From an uncultured Collinsella sp. (GTDB taxonomy: Bacteria > Actinomycetota > Coriobacteriia > Coriobacteriales > Coriobacteriaceae), in contig URKU01000042.1 of assembly GCA_900548515.1 (NCBI GenBank), positions 1 through 15,853 of the forward strand: a DNA stretch of 15,853 nucleotides, written 5' to 3'. The notes beneath the pieces were generated by a model that saw only the letters and a program-made list of their open reading frames with translations, did not search any database and was not told the DNA's origin. Below are positions 1 to 6,359 of this stretch, piece after piece (position 1 is the stretch's first letter; the number at the start of each line of letters is the position of its first letter). Position numbers and translations under genes: made by a program.

Positions 1-1
1 A

Positions 2-40
2 ACTGCGGGAATGGCCTATTTGCTCAATGTGTTCGGCTGA
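2..40 (+). CDS. possible 3' end of an upstream gene (partial)
   Basis: In frame 2 the first bases read as a short hydrophobic tail (TAGMAYLLNVFG) followed by TGA at 38-40. It could be the C-terminus of a membrane protein that begins outside the window. With only 12 codons there is no family signal. A 28-codon ATG-TGA frame on the minus strand at 24-110 overlaps it, so at most one of the two is likely real. Low confidence. Confidence 0.22.
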   Translation, partial: TAGMAYLLNVFG

Positions 41-131
41 GATCGGAAATCAACCTTCTGCACATGTCATCCACGAGCCGTGATTTTTCCAGCTCTTTAG
101 CTGTTGTCATTTTTTTGAGGGTTCGCCGTCG

Positions 132-1010
132 TTAGCGCTCAACGAACTCTTGGATTTCCGCGAGCAGGCGCTTTGCCTCCTGACGGCCCTGGATATACAG
201 GTCCAAAAGCTTTGCCGAATCGTGCTCGACATGGCCGACCTCGACCGGCTTTTGCGGAGCGACGACCAACGCGCGGCCCTCGCGCTCATACTTCCACAGG
301 TGCATGCGCTGGATGTTGTAACGGTCGTGGCGCGTCTCGATAGCCTCGAGCAGATAGGGGTAGTCGGCATAACGCGCACGCGCGGCCGGCAAAAACTCGT
401 AAGGCTTTTTCTCGTACGAGCGGTCCTGCGTGACGATGACGACCGCACGGTCGAAGCCCGCCTCCTCGAGCACATGCTCGATAGGAACCGAATCGGCTAC
501 GCCGCCGTCGACGTATTTGTGCCCGTCAATCTCGACCGGCGGCGTCACCAGCGGCAGCGACGTCGAGGCGCGTACGGCATCGAGATCGAGCACGGCGCTT
601 TTGACCGGGAGGTACGTGGCGGTTCCAAAAAGCATGTCCGTCGCGACGGCGTACATCTCGATGGGGCTCGCGTCGAACGTCTCATTGTCAAAGGGATCCA
701 GACGGTCCTGGACATCGTTGAAAATAAAGTCGTAACCCACAATAGAGCCCGTGGACGCAAACGATGCGGCACCCATGAAGCGGCTGTCGTTGCAGAAAGC
801 CAGGTTGATGCGGTTGGCACGGCCGATCTGGTGCGACTTGTAGTTCACGCCGTTGAGGGCGCCGGCCGATACACCGTAGACAGCCGGAATCTCAACGCCG
901 GCCTCCATGAGAACGTCGAGCACGCCCGCGGTAAATTGCCCGCGAAAACTGCCACCCTCCAAAACGAGCGCGACCTTGCCGGCGTTCTTTGCCTTATCTT
1001 CTGCAGTCAT
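132..1010 (-). CDS. patatin-like phospholipase family protein
   Basis: A 292-residue probable lipid acyl hydrolase of the bacterial patatin (RssA/YjjU-like) group, expected to cleave ester bonds of phospholipids or neutral lipids with a Ser-Asp dyad. The sequence shows the oxyanion-hole loop LEGGSFRG (residues 17-24), the nucleophile elbow GVSAG (46-50, Ser48), and the DGG motif (168-170, Asp168) that supplies the second catalytic residue. No signal peptide or membrane segment is evident, so a cytoplasmic location is likely. The ATG at 1008-1010 follows a strong AGGAGG six bases upstream, which fixes the start. It appears monocistronic; its upstream region runs directly into the dyad array at 1098-1370. 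The physiological substrate cannot be read from the sequence. Confidence 0.93.
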   Translation of the reverse strand: MTAEDKAKNAGKVALVLEGGSFRGQFTAGVLDVLMEAGVEIPAVYGVSAGALNGVNYKSHQIGRANRINLAFCNDSRFMGAASFASTGSIVGYDFIFNDVQDRLDPFDNETFDASPIEMYAVATDMLFGTATYLPVKSAVLDLDAVRASTSLPLVTPPVEIDGHKYVDGGVADSVPIEHVLEEAGFDRAVVIVTQDRSYEKKPYEFLPAARARYADYPYLLEAIETRHDRYNIQRMHLWKYEREGRALVVAPQKPVEVGHVEHDSAKLLDLYIQGRQEAKRLLAEIQEFVER

Positions 1011-1097
1011 ATTGACCTCCTGCGATTGCGTTTTGGCCTTCTTCTACCCAGTTTTGGGATGGCGAGAGCGCGGGTTTTTCAAGGCGGCAGGTGAAGC

Positions 1098-1370
1098 GGA
1101 AAGTGTGTCCCAGTTTGAGGCGGGATTCTGGGATGAACTTTCCGCTAGCCATTCATTTGGAAACTGCATCCCATTCCGAGCTTGGATTCCGGGATGCGCT
1201 TTCCGCTTGAGCTGCCATTGGGAAAGCATGTCCCACTCTACGGCTCGATTCCGGGTCGCAGTTTCCGCTTGAGGCGCCATCCGGAAACTACGTCCCAGTC
1301 TGAGCGCGGATTCCGGGATGGACTTTCCGCCTGGGCCGCCATTGGGAAAGTGTGTCCCACTCTGCGTCAC
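1098..1370. repeat. tandem array of 61-62 bp dyad units
   Basis: Four full units begin at 1098, 1159, 1221 and 1283, and a fifth partial one begins at 1345. Each unit starts with a GGAAA-N5-TCCCA half-site and contains an inverted partner close to GGGATG-N2-CTTTCC about 16 bases later. The spacing is regular (61, 62, 62, 62), but the units have diverged. Unit 1 can pair 7+5 bp around a 3-nt internal loop. Because right arms also face the left arms of the next unit, half-sites alternate about every 31 bp. The period is not a multiple of three, so the 144-codon frame crossing it does not give an in-frame protein repeat and is unlikely to be a gene. The array ends about 90 bp upstream of the patatin ATG. 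Confidence 0.85.
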
Positions 1371-1646
1371 TGAGGCGTTTTCTTTACGCCCACGCCCTGC
1401 ACAGAGTTCGATTCTCCGCGGTTTGGGGAATCCGTTGATGGGTTGAGGCCGGGGCAAGACGCTCGATCGGCATCGCATCTATATCTAGCTGGGGCATTGC
1501 GCGGAGAATCCGCGTATTTGCTTCGCAAATCCGCACCGGCTTCGGCCGCCTGCCGGCGTCCTCGCCCGCTCGCTACAAACGCTTCGCGTTTGCTTAACGC
1601 TCGCGCCCTGCATAGAGTTCGATTCTCCGCGGTATCTGTAAGTAAT
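1371..1646. repeat. hairpin-rich non-coding stretch with two 37-bp direct repeats
   Basis: No credible gene is seen. A 37-bp sequence at 1386-1422 recurs at 1597-1633 with three mismatches. Each copy ends in GAGTTCGATTCTCCGCG, which is exactly the tmRNA T-arm sequence but on the opposite strand to ssrA. Between the copies are small perfect hairpins with three-base loops: CGCGGA/TCCGCG around GAA at 1500-1514, ATTTGC/GCAAAT around TTC at 1516-1530, and AAACGC/GCGTTT around TTC at 1577-1591. A CGGC-TTCG-GCCG hairpin lies near 1537. Function unknown. Confidence 0.7.
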
Positions 1647-1678
1647 AAAAAAGCAGGTAGAGACACTTCTCTACCTGC
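1646..1678 (-). terminator. Rho-independent terminator of ssrA
   Basis: A perfect 10-bp stem (GCAGGTAGAG at 1653-1662 with CTCTACCTGC at 1669-1678) and a 6-nt loop is followed on the minus strand by six T residues (1647-1652). It lies 10 bp beyond the encoded CCA end of the tmRNA, in the right orientation to end the pre-tmRNA. Confidence 0.92.
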
Positions 1679-1688
1679 CTGTAACTAT

Positions 1689-2052
1689 TGGTGGAGGCGC
1701 GGAGAATCGAACTCCGGTCCACGAAAGCCCCCTGATTGGCATCTCCAAGCTCAGTCGCTGGTTTAGTCTCGGACGCTTTGCGCGCAGCGACACGCTCGCG
1801 GCGTCCTAACCGGTTCGGTCTTAGCCTGCGCCATACCGATTACGTGCGCAGGAGCATTCCCCTAAAATGACGTCGCGCCGGTGTCGGGGAAATCACCGGG
1901 TTGGCGCGCCGCTATAAACTAAGCAGCGAGAGCCATAGGCTCAAAAGAAGAGTTGTTGTCAATTCAATTTGACGGTACCCCTGTTTAACGAGGCGAGGAG
2001 ACCTCGGCTTGCTTCCTCTCTCAGAGCTATCGTGTCGAAACCAGTCGCCCCC
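1689..2052 (-). ncRNA. ssrA: transfer-messenger RNA (tmRNA)
   Basis: A 364-nt tmRNA that rescues stalled ribosomes and tags the incomplete protein for proteolysis. The 5' end (2052 downward) reads GGGGGCGACTGGTTTCGACA, the canonical tmRNA start. The 3' end carries a T-arm (CGGAG-TTCGATT-CTCCG), an acceptor strand CGCCTCC that pairs with GGGGGCG with one G-U, discriminator A, and an encoded CCA at 1689-1691. The tag frame ends with TAG at 1919-1921 after EPMALAA; reading back gives DNNSSFEPMALAA (1922-1960). An in-frame TGA at 1964-1966 means the tag cannot start earlier than the ATT at 1961-1963. The exact resume codon is uncertain. A clear terminator follows. Bacterial tmRNA needs SmpB, which is not in this window. 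Confidence 0.96.
1919..1963 (-). other. tmRNA tag-peptide reading frame
   Basis: The open frame within ssrA encodes at most IDNNSSFEPMALAA and then TAG. The ALAA end is the conserved C-terminal degron recognised by ClpXP-type proteases in known tmRNA systems. Resume codons in studied tmRNAs are usually Ala or Gly, so a GAC or ATT resume codon would be less usual; this assignment is inferred from the frame only. Confidence 0.75.
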
Positions 2053-2290
2053 GAATGTCGGGAAGTCTGGATGGTGTCGGGTCTGCAAACACCCGATAAC
2101 CGTCGACTTTTCAAGGAACACGCGGGGTGAACCCCGCTCGTGGATAGCTATCTTACCACGTTCTGAAAGCGGACAGCTGTTCTATGCACGAGCTGTGAAG
2201 ACCCCAATGTGCGCCGCACTTCGCACTTTTGCTACCGATCGCGTCACGTATATTTTCGCCAAGCAAAATTGACCCGTCGAAAGGACCGTT
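2053..2290. other. intergenic region between ssrA and the 144-residue ORF
   Basis: This region should hold the divergent promoters of ssrA (minus) and the plus-strand ORF at 2291. A GCGGGG-TGAA-CCCCGC hairpin lies at 2122-2137 and a perfect GATAGCTATC palindrome at 2143-2152. TATATT at about 2248-2260 is a possible -10 for the plus-strand gene, but no good -35 is paired with it. No convincing complete promoter was found. Confidence 0.4.
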
Positions 2291-2725
2291 ATGGATACCA
2301 AGCAGCAACTCGTCAATGCCCTCGCAGGCCTGGGCTCAACCATTACCGAAGCTATGGATGTCATCGAAGGCTTTGTCCCCTGCGGACATCCCGCCCTCAC
2401 GGTATCGAACGCACTCGTCGCGCTGGACGCTGACGATGATGCAGCTCTCGCCCAGCAGCTTGAGACCGTCGAGGGCTTTATCGACCACGTGAGTGAGAAC
2501 CGCGGCGTGGCCGCCTACCACGGCATCGAGGTCGAGCTCGCGGGTCCCAAGGCCGATCTGTTCGCAGCAATCCGCGAGGTAGGCGCCCTTATGCAGACCG
2601 CAGGCGTCAAGAACACCCAGGTCAACGAGTGGGTTTACCGCAGCCTGGCAGCACTAAACGCTTCCGACGAAAAGGCTGCCGAAAAGCTCGCCGAAGCTCC
2701 CGTCATCAAGGCAGCGCTTTTGTAA
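2291..2725 (+). CDS. hypothetical protein, 144 residues, helical
   Basis: I do not recognise the family. The ATG follows AAAGGA seven bases upstream, a good ribosome-binding site, and the frame has the codon bias of the neighbouring genes, so it is probably real. The protein is Ala/Glu/Leu-rich, predicted mostly helical, with no signal peptide or membrane segment. The N-terminal part has an isolated Cys31 and His33 in a PCGHP motif; the C-terminal third contains a helix of the form ASDEKAAEKLAEAP. It stands alone between ssrA and a convergent toxin-antitoxin operon, so context gives no function. A hairpin follows its stop. Confidence 0.75.
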   Translation: MDTKQQLVNALAGLGSTITEAMDVIEGFVPCGHPALTVSNALVALDADDDAALAQQLETVEGFIDHVSENRGVAAYHGIEVELAGPKADLFAAIREVGALMQTAGVKNTQVNEWVYRSLAALNASDEKAAEKLAEAPVIKAALL

Positions 2726-2734
2726 TTAAAGGAT

Positions 2735-2772
2735 GCGCGGCCTTCTGGGCGCCGACGTTCCGAAGGCCGCGC
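2735..2772. terminator. possible bidirectional terminator hairpin
   Basis: An 11-bp stem (GCGCGGCCTTC at 2735-2745 with GAAGGCCGCGC at 2762-2772) with a 16-nt loop lies between two convergent genes, 10 bases after the plus-strand stop and 14 before the PIN gene stop. Neither side has a good T-run, so it may act weakly or simply mark the gene ends. Confidence 0.5.
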
Positions 2773-2785
2773 AGACAGCCAGGCG

Positions 2786-3301
2786 CTAGCAGGACACCCG
2801 CCCGCCACGTTCGGCCAAAGCAAGAATCGGCATCATTTGACGAGGTTTCTTTGCTGCAAGATCGGCATGTTCGAGCAGCTTGCGATCGTTGGTCACCAAG
2901 TAATCGACCTGGGCGCGTTTGCATGCGGCGAGCACCAAGTTGTCCTCGTAATCGCGATGGAGCGTCAGATATTTGTCGGCTAGCCACAGATCGGATGCAT
3001 CAGCGCCCACGGCCGTGGCGTTTTCGGTCATATTCCGAACAAACGCCAGCGCTGCATCGCCAATCGCGCGGGCAGATGCCTCGTCGAGCGCTCCCCCACT
3101 GGCAAGAACGCTACGCTTCAGCTCGTGTTGGACAACGTACAGCACGTCCTTGGCGATATGCACCGGGAAGAACAGCAGCGCCCCCGTCTCCGTTGCCTGC
3201 CCAATAAACGCACGCGCGGCAAGCGACTCGGCATGGTCGACGCAAAACGAATCAACCCATACGTTGGCATCCACCATTATTTTGAGGGGAGCCCCACTCA
3301 C
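2786..3301 (-). CDS. PIN-domain ribonuclease toxin
   Basis: A 171-residue PIN-domain protein, probable toxin of a type II toxin-antitoxin pair. PIN toxins are metal-dependent RNases using clustered acidic residues. Seen here are MVDANVWVD near the N-terminus (Asp11, then Asp17), the mid-protein acidic cluster DYEDN (117-121), and VTNDRKLL (136-143, Asp139), the typical late PIN motif. The frame is open further upstream, but the start is placed at the GTG of 3299-3301: it overlaps the antitoxin stop by four bases (GTGA) and has AAGGGG nine bases upstream. An internal ATG at 3275-3277 is the alternative and would remove eight residues. Translational coupling with the antitoxin is likely. The RNA target is unknown. 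Confidence 0.85.
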   Translation of the reverse strand: MSGAPLKIMVDANVWVDSFCVDHAESLAARAFIGQATETGALLFFPVHIAKDVLYVVQHELKRSVLASGGALDEASARAIGDAALAFVRNMTENATAVGADASDLWLADKYLTLHRDYEDNLVLAACKRAQVDYLVTNDRKLLEHADLAAKKPRQMMPILALAERGGRVSC

Positions 3302-3633
3302 AGGATCATCCCCTTTTGGCGATAGCGCTCGTCCATGGCTTCGGAATAGATTGTGTCCCAATCGCGATCGTCGGATACGGGCGACGTAGCGATGCCCAGG
3401 TCCGCGTACAGCTGATCCACCGCTGCCCACGACGCGGCGAACGGAGTATCGGGCGCGACGGTCTGCCGCCGGTCGTCGACGGCCGCAAGCACTTCCTCGC
3501 ACTGCCCGCCACCCTGCGCGACCTTGGCCACCACCTTTTTGATGAGCTCGGGCAGCGACCCGCCCGAAAGCCGCAGCGCCTCCTCGGCACGGTTCTTGAC
3601 CTGGCGATCCACGCGAACGTTCACCTGCGCCAT
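3298..3633 (-). CDS. RelB/DinJ-like ribbon-helix-helix antitoxin
   Basis: A 111-residue probable antitoxin partnered with the PIN toxin. The N-terminus MAQVNVRVDRQVKNRAEEAL resembles the beta strand plus helix of RelB/DinJ ribbon-helix-helix DNA-binding proteins. The C-terminal segment (DWDTIYSEAMDERY, 91-104) is acidic and helical, as expected for a toxin-wrapping tail. The frame is open to a GTG at 3693, but the predicted transcription start near 3685 lies downstream of that codon, so the ATG at 3631-3633 is preferred although its ribosome-binding site is weak. The gene overlaps the toxin by four bases. It probably represses its own promoter through the palindrome at 3672-3690. Confidence 0.8.
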   Translation of the reverse strand: MAQVNVRVDRQVKNRAEEALRLSGGSLPELIKKVVAKVAQGGGQCEEVLAAVDDRRQTVAPDTPFAASWAAVDQLYADLGIATSPVSDDRDWDTIYSEAMDERYRQKGMIL

Positions 3634-3671
3634 GCCGCTAACAGCACCCACGTCGATCCCGCTCCCTTCAA

Positions 3672-3720
3672 TTGCTAGCCATGCTAGCAACACTATATCG
3701 AGAAGCTAGCAAATGGTCAA
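3672..3720 (-). promoter_or_regulatory. toxin-antitoxin promoter with GCTAGC operator
   Basis: On the minus strand, TTGACC (3715-3720) and TATAGT (3692-3697) are separated by 17 bp, a good sigma-70-type promoter. A 19-bp inverted repeat, TTGCTAGCCATGCTAGCAA (3672-3690), lies just after the -10 over the expected start site. A third GCTAGCAAA half-site (3705-3713) sits in the spacer. This arrangement fits autorepression by the RHH antitoxin, which is the usual pattern in this family. Confidence 0.8.
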
Positions 3721-3724
3721 ATGC

Positions 3725-3770
3725 AAAAGGCCTGCGCCCGGACGACACCGATGCCGTCTGGGCGCAGGCC
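3725..3770 (-). terminator. Rho-independent terminator of the P-type ATPase operon
   Basis: A 16-bp stem with one G-U pair (3729-3744 with 3755-3770) and a 10-nt loop is followed on the minus strand by TTTTGCATTT. It is 25 bp past the ATPase stop and also separates that operon from the toxin-antitoxin promoter. Confidence 0.85.
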
Positions 3771-3794
3771 AGATAACGTGCGCGAACACGTCTG

Positions 3795-5870
3795 CTAGCG
3801 CAGGTAAGCCTTCGCGTTGCCCAGGCTGTAGGCGATCGTTGAGCCGTTGTGCAGCAGCGACGACGCCTGCGGAGTAATCATGCCGGTAATACCCAATGCC
3901 AACAGCGCCGAGTTGGTGAGCATCACCTTGGAATACGAACTCGTCAGACGGTCGATAAGCCCCTGACTCATGCGGCGCAGGCGCACGATCGCGGCGAGAT
4001 CCGTGTCGGTCAGGATGATATCGGCGACCTCCTTGGCGATGTCGCTTCCGCCACCCATCGCCAGGCCCACGTCGGCCAGACCCAGCGCCGGCGAATCGTT
4101 GACGCCGTCGCCCACCATGGCAACGTGGCGCCCCTCGCGCTTAATCCGCTCTACGTACGCATACTTGTCCTCGGGCAGCAGCTCGGCCTTAAACTCATCG
4201 ACACCCGCCTCTCGCGCAATGCGCTCGGCCGTGCGCTCCGAATCGCCCGTGAGCATAACGACATGCTTGACGCCCAGCGCATGCAGGTCGGCGATGGCCT
4301 CACGGACCCCGGGCTTGAGCGGATCCTCGATGCCGAGCACGCCGACGACCTTGCCGTCGACCGCCAGGTACAGCGGCGACAAGCCCTGCATCTGGGACTC
4401 GATGCGCTCCTTGATGTCGGATTCGAGCTGTGCGCCCTCGTCATCGAACACAAAGTGAGCGGAACCGATGATGGCACGACGCCCTTCGATGGACGAGGCA
4501 ATGCCGTGCGCCACGATGTACTCGACGGCAGCGTGGCGCTCGCGGTGCTCGAGCCCGCGCTCGCATGCCGCATTGACCACGGCGCGCGCCACCGGATGCG
4601 GGAAATGCTCCTCCAAGCAAGCGGAAAGGCGCAGGATCTCGTCCTCGCTCCAGCCGTCAGTCGTCAGTACGCAAGCTAGGCGCGGCTGGGCCTCGGTCAG
4701 CGTACCGGTCTTGTCAAATACAATGGTGTCGGCCTTGGCAAACGACTCAAAGTACTTGGCGCCCTTGACCATGACGCCCATCTTGGCAGCATCGCTCATG
4801 GCAGTCATGACAGCGACGGAACCCGTGAGCTTGAGTGCACACGAGTAGTCGACCATCAGCGCCGCCGAGGTCTTGATAAGGCTGCGCGTGGTGAGCGCAA
4901 CCAAGCCCGCGAGCAGGAAGTTCCACGGGACAATCTTGTTGGCAAGGTCCTCCATATGCGACTGGCCCTCGGACTTGAGCGAGTCGGCCGTCTGCACGAG
5001 CGAGACGATCGAGCGCAGCTTGGTCTGCGCCGTGTTGGCGCGCACGCGCACCAAGATGCTGCCGTCTTCCACGACGGTGCCGGCGAACACGTCGTCGCCC
5101 GCGCTGCGCTCGACGGCCAGCGGCTCGCCGGTCAGGGTCGCCTGGTTGACCATGGCGCTTCCCCGCTCGACCACACCGTCAATGCAGATGGACATGCCGG
5201 TGCGCACGGCGACCAAATCGCCGGGTTCAAGCTCGGTGGCGGCAACGCTTACCTCAGTGTCGCCGACGACCTTTTGCGCCTTGTCGGGCACATCGAGCAG
5301 CGAGTTGATGAGCTCGTTTTCGCTCATGGCGCGGGTGTAGTCCTCGAGCAGCTCACCCACGTTGAGCAGGAACATCGTCTGGCCCGCGGTGTCGACATCA
5401 CGTTTGACGAACGAAATGCCGATGGCCGAAGCGTCAAGCACGGGAACGGTTAGGCGCGGCTGCGCCAGCTCATGAAGGGCAGCGCGCAAAAATGCCATGT
5501 AACCGGCCACGACAAACACCGCACGCAGAGGCGTCGGCAAGAACCAGCGGCGCGCGTAGTGGGCGCCGATAAGTGTGGCAAGATCCATGACGAGCTTGTG
5601 CTTGCGTGGCTCAAGCTGCATCACGTAGCCCGACTTGGCATCGGCGATAGCTTGAGCATCGAGCGCGTCCAGGGCATCGAGCACGGCCGCGCGACGCTGC
5701 TCGTCATATTCGAGCGCCATCTGGCCAATACGACCGTAAACGCGCACCTTGTGCACGCCGTCGATATCGCCGCTGAGCTTAAGAAGCGCATCGAGATCGC
5801 TCTCTGGCACAGGACCCGCCAACTGAAGGCGGGTCCTGCCAGGGATCTCGCTGATAATCGAGAATCTCAT
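3795..5870 (-). CDS. P1B-like heavy-metal-translocating P-type ATPase
   Basis: A 691-residue integral membrane ATPase that should export a transition metal. The N-terminus (IPGRTRLQL, 9-17) looks like the HMA_2-type degenerate ferredoxin-like domain and lacks the CxxC of classical heavy-metal domains. The actuator loop has TGEP (247-250), the phosphorylation motif is DKTGTLT (386-392, Asp386), and TGD (541-543) and GDGVNDSPAL (587-596) are intact. The His-Pro pair diagnostic of P1B ATPases is in HFPHP (422-426). The membrane metal site reads DYSCALKL (341-348), with Cys344 but no proline, unlike the CPC, CPH, SPC or TPC motifs. The metal is therefore not assignable; Mn, Fe or Zn are possible. 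It follows the DUF6110-like gene by 18 bp, so they are probably co-transcribed. Confidence 0.92.
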   Translation of the reverse strand: MRFSIISEIPGRTRLQLAGPVPESDLDALLKLSGDIDGVHKVRVYGRIGQMALEYDEQRRAAVLDALDALDAQAIADAKSGYVMQLEPRKHKLVMDLATLIGAHYARRWFLPTPLRAVFVVAGYMAFLRAALHELAQPRLTVPVLDASAIGISFVKRDVDTAGQTMFLLNVGELLEDYTRAMSENELINSLLDVPDKAQKVVGDTEVSVAATELEPGDLVAVRTGMSICIDGVVERGSAMVNQATLTGEPLAVERSAGDDVFAGTVVEDGSILVRVRANTAQTKLRSIVSLVQTADSLKSEGQSHMEDLANKIVPWNFLLAGLVALTTRSLIKTSAALMVDYSCALKLTGSVAVMTAMSDAAKMGVMVKGAKYFESFAKADTIVFDKTGTLTEAQPRLACVLTTDGWSEDEILRLSACLEEHFPHPVARAVVNAACERGLEHRERHAAVEYIVAHGIASSIEGRRAIIGSAHFVFDDEGAQLESDIKERIESQMQGLSPLYLAVDGKVVGVLGIEDPLKPGVREAIADLHALGVKHVVMLTGDSERTAERIAREAGVDEFKAELLPEDKYAYVERIKREGRHVAMVGDGVNDSPALGLADVGLAMGGGSDIAKEVADIILTDTDLAAIVRLRRMSQGLIDRLTSSYSKVMLTNSALLALGITGMITPQASSLLHNGSTIAYSLGNAKAYLR

Positions 5871-5888
5871 AGTTTGTGCCTGGGAGCG

Positions 5889-6134
5889 CTACTCGGCTGC
5901 CTCGTCAGCAGCGGCCTCGCTCTGGGTGATGTAAGCAGCCTCGGCAACCATGTCGTCGACATTAGCCTTGGCCTGCTCGACCATGTCCTGGTAGCCGTTC
6001 TTGATGCGCATGCCGCACGCGATACCCTGCACGCAGGCATTCTTGACCGGAGCGCTGGTAAGCAGCTTGATGCCGGCCGTACCGAGCAGAAAACCGCCAC
6101 CAACAAGCAGGGTGTTAAACGTGGACTTCTTCAT
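5889..6134 (-). CDS. small single-pass membrane protein, DUF6110-like
   Basis: An 81-residue protein with a hydrophobic Gly-rich segment at about residues 8-25 (TLLVGGGFLLGTAGIKLL), a short Cys-containing stretch (Cys34, Cys40), and an acidic helical tail (Glu/Asp/Ala-rich, 51-81). From memory it matches the DUF6110 family, small proteins often encoded next to P-type ATPases with an HMA_2-like N-terminus; this assignment was not checked by search. The start is the ATG at 6132-6134 preceded by GGGAGAG; an in-frame upstream ATG at 6209 gives a Cys-rich extension without a ribosome site. It is first in the operon with the ATPase. It may be an accessory subunit or metal chaperone, but its function is unknown. 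Confidence 0.78.
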   Translation of the reverse strand: MKKSTFNTLLVGGGFLLGTAGIKLLTSAPVKNACVQGIACGMRIKNGYQDMVEQAKANVDDMVAEAAYITQSEAAADEAAE

Positions 6135-6220
6135 GATGTCTCTCCCTTTTCCGCAACAACTGCGGCACGGTGCCTTAGCACCCGAGTAAACAAGTTTGCT
6201 CGAGCACACTTTTGGAAAAT

Positions 6221-6249
6221 AGTTTAGTATATCTAACTATTAAGTTCAA
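6221..6249 (-). promoter_or_regulatory. metal-operon promoter with DtxR/MntR-like dyad
   Basis: Minus-strand TTGAAC (6244-6249) and TAAACT (6221-6226) are 17 bp apart and point at the DUF6110-like/ATPase operon. The spacer and the edge of the -10 contain TTAG-TATAT-CTAA (6224-6236 on plus), a dyad of the kind bound by DtxR/MntR-family metalloregulators, in a position where a repressor would block RNA polymerase. No regulator gene is in the window, so the binding protein is inferred. Confidence 0.6.
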
Positions 6250-6359
6250 CAAAGGTTAACTTTTTGGAAATCTTGAGGCGCGGAACAGCCGACTTTTGGC
6301 GATCCGCCTGCCGCAACGTACATCTCCGGCATCCAAGAAAGGCTCTCCCCCGACCCAAC

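Noticed and set aside
24..110. 28-codon ATG frame on the minus strand (MTTAKELEKSRLVDDMCRRL...)
   Set aside because: It looks slightly protein-like, but it has no ribosome-binding site and conflicts with a possible gene end on plus; too short to support.
150..1094. 314-codon plus-strand open frame over the patatin gene
   Set aside because: It is the mirror of a well-supported minus-strand gene with catalytic motifs and a strong ribosome site; its protein is Arg-rich and without motifs.
1098..1370. CRISPR array
   Set aside because: Units lack identical repeats with unique spacers; the whole unit is a degenerate dyad and no cas genes are near.
1044..1478. 144-codon minus-strand frame across the repeat array
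   Set aside because: The repeats shift frame because 62 is not divisible by three, so the protein would have no real repeat; no good ribosome site.
1386..1633. attL/attR of a genomic island at ssrA
   Set aside because: The T-arm copies are inverted relative to ssrA and no integrase or island genes lie between them.
1443..1766. Plus-strand frame ending in RRGESNSGPRKPPDWH
   Set aside because: That peptide is the translated reverse complement of the tmRNA 3' end, a common mis-annotation.
1912..2121. 69-codon minus-strand frame
   Set aside because: It lies within and just upstream of ssrA, in the strand sense of the RNA, and has no separate coding evidence.
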